NCBI GenBank assembly: GCA_020636645.1
Contig: JACJXO010000001.1
Location: forward strand, 602,575 to 666,574
Direction of reading: 5' to 3'
Length of the DNA: 64,000 bases
Origin: Chitinophagales bacterium
GTDB lineage: Bacteria; Bacteroidota; Bacteroidia; Chitinophagales; BACL12
Part shown: positions 9,626 to 17,428 of the stretch, one piece after another
Layout: every line of letters starts with the position of its first letter
Position numbering within the stretch: position 1 is the stretch's first letter
Notes under the pieces: model-generated
What the model was told of the DNA's origin: nothing
The model's database searches: none
The model's input: the letters and a program-made list of their open reading frames with translations, nothing else
Translations under genes and position numbers: made by a program

Positions 9626-10431
9626 ATCTCAGTTAGTTCTTCCAGTGTGTGATTGAGCTTGTCGTCTATGAAGTAGTGTCCGCGGCGGATGATACGAACA
9701 GTAGCAGTTGGTAAACCCGCAGCCATCTCATGCGCCACAGCAGGTGGAATGACCTCATCCCGTTCGCCGAAGACCAGCTTCAGCGGGATGGCGTGTTGCC
9801 GGATCGTCTGTTTCAAACTTTTAATATCGATCTCAAAATTGGCCATGGACACCCAGGTATCATACAATCGCTGTCTTTTTTCCTCTGTGTCCATGTGGTT
9901 CATGGTGAACCGGTACAACCAGGGCGATAATATCTTCATACGATGCATGATCCGGATAAAGGTAAAGAACCAGCCCGGCCGACTTATTATACTTTTAAAC
10001 AGCGAACGCCCCCAGGCCGGATAGACTGCCACATTATAGACCGTTCTGGTCTTGATGCCATCGCTGGCCAGCAGATACAACTCCCTGACCTGCCCCGGAA
10101 ACCGATGGCAGATCTCCATAGCACATTTTCCTCCCATACTGAAGCCAAAAAGAGAAATGGTGTGCAGGCCATTTTCCTCCATCAGCTGCTGTACAATGGC
10201 TTCCAGATCGGCCTTTGCAAAATGCGTTGATTCCCGCCACCTGGTGCCGCCATGGTAGGGCAGGTCAATGGCCCAGACCGTATAGCGCTGACCCAGAGAC
10301 GGTTCCAGACAAACGAAACTGCTGCCTGTTTCACTGAATCCATGAAAAGCCAGCATGGCTTCCGGTCCGTGTCCGAAACGATGGAACAGGATTGTTGATT
10401 TCTTGTATGTAAGCTGGAGTTGATCTGCCAT
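9622..10431 (-). CDS. Alpha/beta hydrolase
   Basis: 269 residues without a signal peptide. It has the hydrolase fold with an oxyanion HGFSETGSSF segment near residue 30, the nucleophile elbow GFSMGGK near residues 95-101, an acid candidate in the VFGERDEVIPP segment, and a catalytic His in RRGHYFIDD near residue 250. The lid region (about 140-200) is helical. The substrate cannot be inferred. Its stop overlaps the GT2 start by 4 nt, which suggests co-expression with the glycosyltransferase. Confidence 0.85.
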   Translation of the reverse strand: MADQLQLTYKKSTILFHRFGHGPEAMLAFHGFSETGSSFVCLEPSLGQRYTVWAIDLPYHGGTRWRESTHFAKADLEAIVQQLMEENGLHTISLFGFSMGGKCAMEICHRFPGQVRELYLLASDGIKTRTVYNVAVYPAWGRSLFKSIISRPGWFFTFIRIMHRMKILSPWLYRFTMNHMDTEEKRQRLYDTWVSMANFEIDIKSLKQTIRQHAIPLKLVFGERDEVIPPAVAHEMAAGLPTATVRIIRRGHYFIDDKLNHTLEELTEI

Positions 10432-10436
10432 GCACG

Positions 10437-10467
10437 TTGGACTTGCGTGATTTTTGGCGTACTTTTG
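10437..10467 (+). promoter_or_regulatory. Promoter of carB
   Basis: TTG at 10437-10439, a 20-nt gap, and TACTTTTG at 10460-10467 match the Bacteroidota -33/-7 layout. The carB ATG lies about 100 nt downstream. The site sits in the short divergent region between the hydrolase gene and carB. Confidence 0.55.
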
Positions 10468-10568
10468 TGCTCCGGAATGCAGTTCAAGGCAAAGGTAGAA
10501 ATCTTCTTCACTCCGGCTCTCCTGCCTTTCATTTCCCCCATTTTTTCCGATCGTAAAAGAACTTTTAT

Positions 10569-13400
10569 ATGCCCAGAGATACGTCTATCCAGCACATTCT
10601 GATCATTGGCAGCGGACCGATCATCATCGGCCAGGCCTGTGAATTTGATTACTCCGGTTCCCAGGCTTCCAGAAGTCTGCGGGAAGAAGGCATCCGCGTC
10701 TCTCTTATCAATTCCAATCCGGCCACCATCATGACAGATCCGGTCACGGCAGATCATATTTATCTGCTGCCCCTGGAACCGGCTTCCATTGAAAAGATCC
10801 TGAAAGAAAATATAGAAAGCGGCGATCGTATTGATGCCGTGCTGCCTACCATGGGCGGACAAACCGCACTCAACCTGGCCAAAGAGGTCAATGAGATGGG
10901 CATCTGGGAAAAATACGGCGTGCGACTGATCGGTGTCGATATCGAAGCCATAGACCGGGCCGAGAATCGTGAACTCTTCCGGCAACTGATGGTGGAACTC
11001 GGCATCTCTGTGGCACCTTCCCATATCGCCAACTCCTTCCTGGAAGGAAAGGAATACGCCCAGCAGATCGGTTTTCCGCTGGTCATCAGACCATCCTTCA
11101 CCCTGGGTGGAACCGGCGGAAGCTTCGTACATTCCAAAGATGATCTGGATGCAGCTTTGCAACGCGGACTGACCGCTTCGCCCACACATGAGGTGCTGGT
11201 GGAAAAAGCGGTGCTGGGATGGAAAGAATACGAACTGGAATTGCTTCGCGATGGTGCCGATAACGTCTGTATCATCTGCGTGGTGGAGAACCTCGACCCG
11301 ATGGGTGTCCATACGGGCGATAGCATCACTGTGGCACCTGCCATGACCCTCAGCGATACCTGCTACCAGGAGATGCGTAACATGGCCATCCAGATGATGC
11401 GTGCCATGGGCAACTTCGCTGGTGGTTGCAATGTACAATTCGCAGTGGACCCGCACACCGAAGACATCATCTCCATCGAGATCAACCCCAGGGTGTCCCG
11501 TTCGTCTGCACTCGCTTCCAAAGCCACCGGATACCCCATCGCAAAAGTGGCTGCGAAACTGGCAATCGGATACAACCTCGATGAGATCAAGAACATGGTG
11601 ACCAAGAGCACCTCCGCCTATTTCGAACCTGCGCTGGACTATGTCATTGTAAAAATGCCCCGATGGAATTTTGATAAGTTCCAGGGTGCAGATGATACCC
11701 TTGGCCTGCAGATGAAAAGTGTGGGGGAAGTGATGGCCATCGGAAGAAGCTTCAACGAAGCCCTTCAGAAGGCCTGCCAGAGCCTGGAGAACAATAAGAT
11801 CGGACTGGACGGAGAGGTAGGATTCTACAAGAGTTCACAAGAGGTCATCGAAGGCCTCGGAAGACCACAGTGGGACCGCATCTTCAACATCAAAAAGGCC
11901 ATGGACCTGGGTGTACCACTCAAGACCATCCAGAAGCAGACCCTCATTGACCGATGGTTCCTGATGCAGATCCAGAACCTTTCAAAACTGGAAAAGGAAC
12001 TGCGCCGCTATACCCTGCAGAACATTCCTGCAGATATGATGATCAACCTGAAACAGAACGGTTATTCAGATCTGCAGATCGCCAACATACTGGGCAACAC
12101 CACCGAAGAAGAGGTGTATGAATACCGCAGGGCACTGGGCATCCGTCGCACCTATAAACTGGTGGACACCTGCTCGGCAGAGTTCGAATCGAAGACACCC
12201 TATTACTACAGCACCTTTGATCAGGAGAACGAAAGTGTGAAGAGCGATAAGAAAAAGATCTTCGTGCTGGGCTCCGGCCCCAACCGCATCGGGCAGGGTA
12301 TAGAATTCGACTACTGCTGCGTGCATGGCATCCTGGCCATCAAGGAATATGGTTACGAGGCCATCATGGTGAACTGTAACCCTGAAACCGTTTCCACTGA
12401 CTTCGACATTGCAGACAAACTCTACTTTGAGCCGGTATTCTGGGAACACCTGAATGAACTGCTCGACTTCGAACAACCCGATGGAGTGATCGTACAGTTA
12501 GGCGGACAAACCGCTTTGAAACTGTCTGAGAAGATCCGCAACAAAGGCATCCCCATCATCGGCACCAGTTTCGACGACATGGATATGGCGGAAGACCGGG
12601 GACGTTTCTCCGACCTGCTGAAAGAACTGGAAATACCCTATCCGGAATATGGCAGTGCCACCACCGCCGAAGAAGCACTGGAAGTGGCCAACCGCATAGG
12701 CTACCCGGTGCTGGTAAGACCCAGTTATGTACTGGGTGGTCAGCGGATGCGCATCGTGATCAACGACGATGAACTGGAACGCAGCGTGATCGGAATCCTC
12801 AAGCACTTCCCCGACAACCGCATTCTCATTGACCACTTCCTGGACCGTGCGGAAGAGTGTGAGATAGACGCCATCTGTGACGGAGAAGACGTGCACATCA
12901 TGGGCATCATGGAACATATCGAACCGGCGGGCATCCACTCTGGTGATTCCAGTGCAGTATTGCCTCCGTTCAGTCTGAGTCAGAATGTGCTGGACCAGAT
13001 GTCGGAATTTACAAAGAAACTCGCCCACGCACTGAACATCCGCGGACTCATCAACATCCAGTTCGCAGTGAAGAATGAGAAGGTGTATGTGATCGAAGCG
13101 AATCCGCGTGCCAGTCGTACCACGCCGTTCATCGCCAAGGCTTATCAGATTCCCTATCTGAACATTGCCACCAAAGTGATGCTGGGTACGCACAAGCTGA
13201 AAGACTTCAGCTTCGACAAGAAGCTGAACGGATACGCCATCAAGGAACCGGTGTTCTCCTTTGAAAAATTCCCGAACGTGAACAAGGAGCTCGGTCCTGA
13301 AATGAAATCGACCGGTGAGGCCATCCGCTTCATTGAAGACCTGCAGGATCCGTTCTTCCGTCACCTGTACAAGGAGAAATCCATGTACCTGAGCCGCTAA
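10569..13400 (+). CDS. carB: Carbamoyl-phosphate synthase large subunit
   Basis: 943 residues. It makes carbamoyl phosphate from bicarbonate, ATP and ammonia delivered by CarA, feeding arginine and pyrimidine synthesis. Both internally repeated synthetase halves are visible: the first from SGPIIIGQACEFDYSG (about residue 15) with its ATP-grasp core, the second from SGPNRIGQGIEFDYCC (about residue 570). ATP-grasp segments such as RPSFTLGGTGG and RPSYVLGGQRM, and the EINPRVSRSS and EANPRASRTT metal-ligand motifs, are intact. The usual C-terminal MGS-like allosteric domain (about 130 residues in E. coli, total 1073) is absent, because the protein stops shortly after the second synthetase half. 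No carA is nearby. Confidence 0.95.
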   Translation: MPRDTSIQHILIIGSGPIIIGQACEFDYSGSQASRSLREEGIRVSLINSNPATIMTDPVTADHIYLLPLEPASIEKILKENIESGDRIDAVLPTMGGQTALNLAKEVNEMGIWEKYGVRLIGVDIEAIDRAENRELFRQLMVELGISVAPSHIANSFLEGKEYAQQIGFPLVIRPSFTLGGTGGSFVHSKDDLDAALQRGLTASPTHEVLVEKAVLGWKEYELELLRDGADNVCIICVVENLDPMGVHTGDSITVAPAMTLSDTCYQEMRNMAIQMMRAMGNFAGGCNVQFAVDPHTEDIISIEINPRVSRSSALASKATGYPIAKVAAKLAIGYNLDEIKNMVTKSTSAYFEPALDYVIVKMPRWNFDKFQGADDTLGLQMKSVGEVMAIGRSFNEALQKACQSLENNKIGLDGEVGFYKSSQEVIEGLGRPQWDRIFNIKKAMDLGVPLKTIQKQTLIDRWFLMQIQNLSKLEKELRRYTLQNIPADMMINLKQNGYSDLQIANILGNTTEEEVYEYRRALGIRRTYKLVDTCSAEFESKTPYYYSTFDQENESVKSDKKKIFVLGSGPNRIGQGIEFDYCCVHGILAIKEYGYEAIMVNCNPETVSTDFDIADKLYFEPVFWEHLNELLDFEQPDGVIVQLGGQTALKLSEKIRNKGIPIIGTSFDDMDMAEDRGRFSDLLKELEIPYPEYGSATTAEEALEVANRIGYPVLVRPSYVLGGQRMRIVINDDELERSVIGILKHFPDNRILIDHFLDRAEECEIDAICDGEDVHIMGIMEHIEPAGIHSGDSSAVLPPFSLSQNVLDQMSEFTKKLAHALNIRGLINIQFAVKNEKVYVIEANPRASRTTPFIAKAYQIPYLNIATKVMLGTHKLKDFSFDKKLNGYAIKEPVFSFEKFPNVNKELGPEMKSTGEAIRFIEDLQDPFFRHLYKEKSMYLSR

Positions 13401-13402
13401 GC

Positions 13403-13552
13403 ATGAGTGATGTTACCATCATCATACTGGTCATTGTATTCTGGCGATTGGTGATCGGTCCGGCCATCAAAGGATTCCGGTATCCTGGCAATTCCAGGAA
13501 GAAACAGGACGAAATACCGTATTCTGATTACGAAGAAGTGGACCGGAAATAA
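13403..13552 (+). CDS. Small single-pass membrane protein, 49 residues
   Basis: The ATG at 13403 lies 2 bp after the carB stop codon and the frame runs 49 codons to a TAA. It encodes one N-terminal hydrophobic helix (about residues 4-21) followed by a basic segment and an acidic tail (SDYEEVDRK end). This resembles the many tiny helix-plus-charged-tail membrane proteins of Bacteroidota. Function is unknown. Translational coupling to carB is likely from the spacing. It ends 3 bp before the end of the convergent porin gene. Confidence 0.6.
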   Translation: MSDVTIIILVIVFWRLVIGPAIKGFRYPGNSRKKQDEIPYSDYEEVDRK

Positions 13553-13555
13553 CTC

Positions 13556-14842
13556 CTACTCCACTGTTTCCAGTATGAGCTCTTCAGTGGGAGTGCGGGT
13601 GGTAAACAGCGTAGGTGTGAATCTGATCGTGAAATAACTCCAGGTATTCAACAGATCAGGTGAGCCGCCTTTGACCAACGGCAGGTCTTCGCCCGGCAAA
13701 TAAAAACACTGTCCCAATTCCAGTTGAATATCATGTCTGGCCTGGAAAGAATACCAGAGATCCAGTTCCTGACCGAGATCCTTACCTGCATATTCAAAGG
13801 AATCCGGATCGAATGCCGGCTTATCCAGCTGAAAATAGTGGAGTCCGCCATGCAGTTGATGCCTGTAAGAAACTTTGTAATCTACCAGTAGCCAGGCATC
13901 ATGCAATCCGGCTTCTTTCATATCGCCAGGGAAACTGTAGTAATAATCCATCCGTCCGTAGAAAGCATTCCGGGTAGCATACAGGTTATCGAAGGCACGA
14001 TAATCCGGACTGCCGATAGAATCATTTCCACTCAGTATATCATACCCTAAGGTGAAACTCCAGTTGTTGTGCCGATACCCGACAGAACCATTCAGCATGT
14101 AGGCAAAGAGGCTGCGTCCATCCACAAAGCGCACACCGTTCTGGCTGTAACCACCGGCCTGAAAAGTGAACAAACCAATAGGGTATGACCAGGAACCTCC
14201 GGAAGTGAAGCGCCAGTCCATTTCATCTGTGCCGGCATACAGATTCTGGGTGCCGTCTGCAATAACCAGAAAGAATCCTTTCAAAGGTCCGCTGTAACGC
14301 TTTGCCTGAAAGACACCCAGCGCTTTATACTGGCTGATGCCGTAAGAAGTTGAGCTCAGTCTTTCTGCATTCTGGTTGAATGCTCCTGCCAATTGAAACA
14401 GCCATACTTTTTTTTGATAGAGCAATAGCAGTGCATCGTGACTGCGGGCCTGTTGTCTCCACTCGGCGGGACCGATCAGTCGTTTATCACCAAAGGATAA
14501 CTCCTGTCTGCCGGTGCGCAGATACCAGTCACGGGCAAAATGCCACTGGACCCAGGCCGCCGCAATGCTCAGACCTGCATCATCAGAAAAGACAGGCTGA
14601 TCTCCCCACACACGCACGTCCTGTATGCTGAGTTTGGCAGTGATGATCGTATCTGCATAATCCAGATTCAACCGGGTGCGCTGCGAAATGAAAAAGGCGT
14701 CTTTGCTGCTGGTGTCAGATGGAAAACGATATCCGTTGCGAAACTCCATTCGGGGCCGTAATTCCAGACCGAGGTCAAACTGGCTGCGAGCCGCTGTGGA
14801 GAATAGGGTGCCGATAAACAGACACAGGAATAAACGCATCAT
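13556..14842 (-). CDS. Alginate-export-family outer-membrane porin
   Basis: 428 residues with a signal peptide (MMRLFLCLFIGTLFSTA region). The rest alternates short amphipathic strands rich in aromatic residues, as in monomeric beta-barrels. Segments such as ELRPRMEFRNGYRFPSD, SQRTRLNLDY, DWYLRTGRQELSFGDKRLIG and the HGGLHYFQLD strand are typical of the alginate_exp/DUF1302-like porins. The role is probably diffusion of a small solute or sugar acid across the outer membrane, with the substrate unknown. The gene overlaps by 4 nt the MscS gene upstream on the same strand, so both are likely in one transcript. Confidence 0.8.
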   Translation of the reverse strand: MMRLFLCLFIGTLFSTAARSQFDLGLELRPRMEFRNGYRFPSDTSSKDAFFISQRTRLNLDYADTIITAKLSIQDVRVWGDQPVFSDDAGLSIAAAWVQWHFARDWYLRTGRQELSFGDKRLIGPAEWRQQARSHDALLLLYQKKVWLFQLAGAFNQNAERLSSTSYGISQYKALGVFQAKRYSGPLKGFFLVIADGTQNLYAGTDEMDWRFTSGGSWSYPIGLFTFQAGGYSQNGVRFVDGRSLFAYMLNGSVGYRHNNWSFTLGYDILSGNDSIGSPDYRAFDNLYATRNAFYGRMDYYYSFPGDMKEAGLHDAWLLVDYKVSYRHQLHGGLHYFQLDKPAFDPDSFEYAGKDLGQELDLWYSFQARHDIQLELGQCFYLPGEDLPLVKGGSPDLLNTWSYFTIRFTPTLFTTRTPTEELILETVE

Positions 14843-15984
14843 TCACCTTTAGGATGGTGAATATCGGAAGAAATGTCTGCACTTTTTTTTGTGGGTTCCT
14901 TCGGCACGTCTTGTCGCATATACAGGGTCTGAGACGGGAACGCGAAACTTCCGCCATGTTTTTCTACAATATCCATGATACCCAGCATGATCTCCTGTCG
15001 TTTGCGCAGGAAATCATCCCACTCCAGGTATTCAAAATAGATCTCCACCCAGATATCAAGTGAGCTGGCACCGAATCCGTAAAAGTGTACGACCGATGGT
15101 TCATTGGTAACAGGGTGCTGGGTGGTGTATGCATCTATCTCACTTACGATCGCGGTGATGGCCTCTGCTTTTGTGCCATATTCCAGCCCCAGCAAAAACT
15201 GCACCCTTCTGCTGGTGCGTCTGCTAAGATTGATGATGCGGTTGGATACGATATTCCGGTTGGGAATGGTTTGAAAAGACTTGTCCAATGCACGCAATCG
15301 GGTAGAACGAAAGCCTACCTTATCAACTGTTCCGGTAATGCCATCCAGCTCCACCAGATCTCCTACCAGGAATGGTTTCTCTGCAAACAGACTGATGGAA
15401 CCGAAAATGTTCTGCAGGGTTTCCTGTGCGGCGAAGGCAATGGCAATACCTGCGATACCTGCACCCGCTACCAGACTGGTAACATTGACATGGAATACAA
15501 AAGCCAGCACACACAACACCACTGTTGTCCAGATGACCACTTTGAAAACATCCTTCAGAAAAGACACCACCTGATCGTCACTGGGATCAGGAGTAAGCTG
15601 CGCTTTTTCGTTCATCACCGTGATGATGAAATCAGCAAAGCGGCTGAACAACCAGCCGGTACTTACAATGAACAGAAGTGTATAAAGACCGTAAGCATAC
15701 TGGTGTAACGTGGCACCGATAAACTTAAACTGGAAGAATTCAGGAGCATCGAGCATCTGAAACCCGATATAAATGGTATGCAATACCAGAATGAACTCCA
15801 GAGGTTGCAGCAAAAGCTTGAGAAAAAGCTGACCGCTGTGCCTGAACCTGGAACGCTTGAGCAACTGGAACAGCAGTTTGCTGATGAAATTGGATATATA
15901 TTTATTGAAAATGACCACCACCAGGATCACACCCAGCAGCCAGGCATATTGCCGGAGGGTGTTTCCCCATATCTCGGTATCCAT
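14839..15984 (-). CDS. Mechanosensitive ion channel, MscS family
   Basis: About 381 residues. Several N-terminal helices precede the MscS pore helix region, which is visible as SLVAGAGIAGIAIAFAAQETLQNIFGSISLFAEKPF with the conserved Gly/Ala pattern, followed by the beta domain (GDLVELDGITGTVDKVGFRSTRLR). A cytoplasmic alpha/beta vestibule and a charged tail complete it. It should open under membrane tension to release solutes. The start is uncertain: ATGs at 16020 and 16005 are in frame, but a TACCTTTG promoter box at 16017-16010 would place them before or at the transcription start, so 15984 is preferred. Confidence 0.88.
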   Translation of the reverse strand: MDTEIWGNTLRQYAWLLGVILVVVIFNKYISNFISKLLFQLLKRSRFRHSGQLFLKLLLQPLEFILVLHTIYIGFQMLDAPEFFQFKFIGATLHQYAYGLYTLLFIVSTGWLFSRFADFIITVMNEKAQLTPDPSDDQVVSFLKDVFKVVIWTTVVLCVLAFVFHVNVTSLVAGAGIAGIAIAFAAQETLQNIFGSISLFAEKPFLVGDLVELDGITGTVDKVGFRSTRLRALDKSFQTIPNRNIVSNRIINLSRRTSRRVQFLLGLEYGTKAEAITAIVSEIDAYTTQHPVTNEPSVVHFYGFGASSLDIWVEIYFEYLEWDDFLRKRQEIMLGIMDIVEKHGGSFAFPSQTLYMRQDVPKEPTKKSADISSDIHHPKGE

Positions 15985-16009
15985 GAATGTCAGGATGGTC
16001 GCCATGCGG

Positions 16010-16017
16010 CAAAGGTA
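16010..16017 (-). promoter_or_regulatory. -7 promoter box for MscS-porin unit
   Basis: On the minus strand this reads TACCTTTG, matching TAnnTTTG. It lies 25 nt before the chosen MscS start. A TTG about 23 nt upstream could be the -33 element, slightly wider than usual. Confidence 0.45.
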
Positions 16018-16108
16018 CAAACCATGCCCTCTTTTTTAGACAAGCTGCCGGGCTTCCTGTGTACTGATGGCCTGTATTTTCAGGCATTTACAGGCATCTT
16101 CGGAGCAC

Positions 16109-17266
16109 ATGATCAACAAGCTGCTTACCCCTGTGCGTACTAAAGGTCTGCTGGACATCACCGGCAGCCCGCTGCAGATGGGTCGCTGTATGGACATCCA
16201 CACCGGCGAGGCCCCCGATACCTACGAGAAAGACATTGCCATCATCACGGTCAATGAACAACGCGGCGGCGATCCTGCAAGAAGCAGCAACAAGCTGGAC
16301 GCTATCCGGAAACATTTTTACAGCCTGATCAATCCGCATGACAACCTCCGTCTTATCGACGCCGGTGAAGTGCTGCTGGGTGAGACACCGGAAGAAACCA
16401 CACAGAACCTGAAGATGGTGGTGGAGTTCTTCCTGGCACAGCGCATCATCCCGGTCATCATCGGGGGAAGTCAGGACCTGAGCATCGGTCAGTATAAAGC
16501 CTACGAATTTCTGGGACAGGCCATCAACCTGGCGGTGATAGACGAACGCATTGACATTGATCATGCCGACGATGCACCACCCAGACAAACCTGGCTGCTT
16601 GACATCTTCAGCCATGAGCCGAATTATCTCTTCAACTATTCTGCCCTGGCCTGCCAGGGTCATTTTGTCAACAACGAGATCTTCCACACCATCGATCACC
16701 TTTACTTTGATACCTGTCGGCTTGGCAGACTGCGGGACAATTTTCAGCTCGCCGAACCCGAGCTCCGCGATGCCGATATGGTCAGCTTCGATCTCTCTGC
16801 CATCAAGGCTTCTGATGCGATGGGTGTGCTGGACCTGAGCCCGAACGGTGTCAACTCTGAAGAGGCCTGCCAGCTCATGCGCTATGCGGGTATGAGCGAC
16901 AAGGTCAGCTCCATGGGTATCTATAATTATTTGCACGAGGGCGACAACCAGGAACTGACCGCACAGCTGGTAGCCCAGATGATCTGGTATTTTGTGGATG
17001 GATTCTACAACCGCAAGCACGACTATCCCATCACCGACGAGTCTGATTTCATGAAGTACATCGTCAACCTCAGCGAGAACGAATACGACCTCACTTTCTG
17101 GAAGAGCAAGAAGTCCGGACGCTGGTGGCTGGAGGTTCCCTTTACGGTGGATACCCGCTACGAACGCCAGCAACTCGTGCCCTGTGCTTACGCCGACTAT
17201 GAAGAAGCCATGAAAGGCATCCTGCCCGACAAATGGCTGCGCATGTTCGAGAAGTTATCGGCCTGA
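16109..17266 (+). CDS. Arginase/formimidoylglutamase-fold protein lacking canonical metal ligands
   Basis: 385 residues from the ATG at 16109 (the frame is open upstream, but the protein aligns from MINKLL). The arginase/agmatinase/formiminoglutamase fold is recognisable from RGGDPARSSNKLDAIRKHF, VIPVIIGGSQDLSIGQ, and DADMVSFDLSAIKASDA. In active enzymes these blocks carry the Mn2+ ligands: GGDH, DxHxD and SFDxDxxDP. Here the His of GGDH is Gln, the second site reads VIDERIDID, and the third has Leu-Ser-Ala in place of the Asp ligands. The catalytic dimetal site therefore looks lost. It may be a pseudoenzyme or may bind metal differently. It is divergent from the MscS gene. Confidence 0.75.
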   Translation: MINKLLTPVRTKGLLDITGSPLQMGRCMDIHTGEAPDTYEKDIAIITVNEQRGGDPARSSNKLDAIRKHFYSLINPHDNLRLIDAGEVLLGETPEETTQNLKMVVEFFLAQRIIPVIIGGSQDLSIGQYKAYEFLGQAINLAVIDERIDIDHADDAPPRQTWLLDIFSHEPNYLFNYSALACQGHFVNNEIFHTIDHLYFDTCRLGRLRDNFQLAEPELRDADMVSFDLSAIKASDAMGVLDLSPNGVNSEEACQLMRYAGMSDKVSSMGIYNYLHEGDNQELTAQLVAQMIWYFVDGFYNRKHDYPITDESDFMKYIVNLSENEYDLTFWKSKKSGRWWLEVPFTVDTRYERQQLVPCAYADYEEAMKGILPDKWLRMFEKLSA

Positions 17267-17428
17267 TTCCTCCACAACATAAGCCCCAGCCGGGTCACCG
17301 GAACGGCACCCTGCGTCTATTGACTTATTTTCCACAAAGCCGATTCTCCTGTTTCGGTGGACAGGCAGATAACTATGCAGGACATTCCTGAATTGGCAGT
17401 AGTACCACTATTCCAGGCATAGCTAATA

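Noticed and set aside
10182..11456. Long minus-strand ORF (424 codons) opposite carB, and a second one at 12498-13364
   Set aside because: Both are antisense to carB, His/Asp/Gly-rich without any domain, and reflect the codon pattern of the true gene.
16088..17173. 361-codon minus-strand ORF opposite the arginase-fold gene
   Set aside because: It is a shadow in the antisense frame of a well-supported gene and has no domain.
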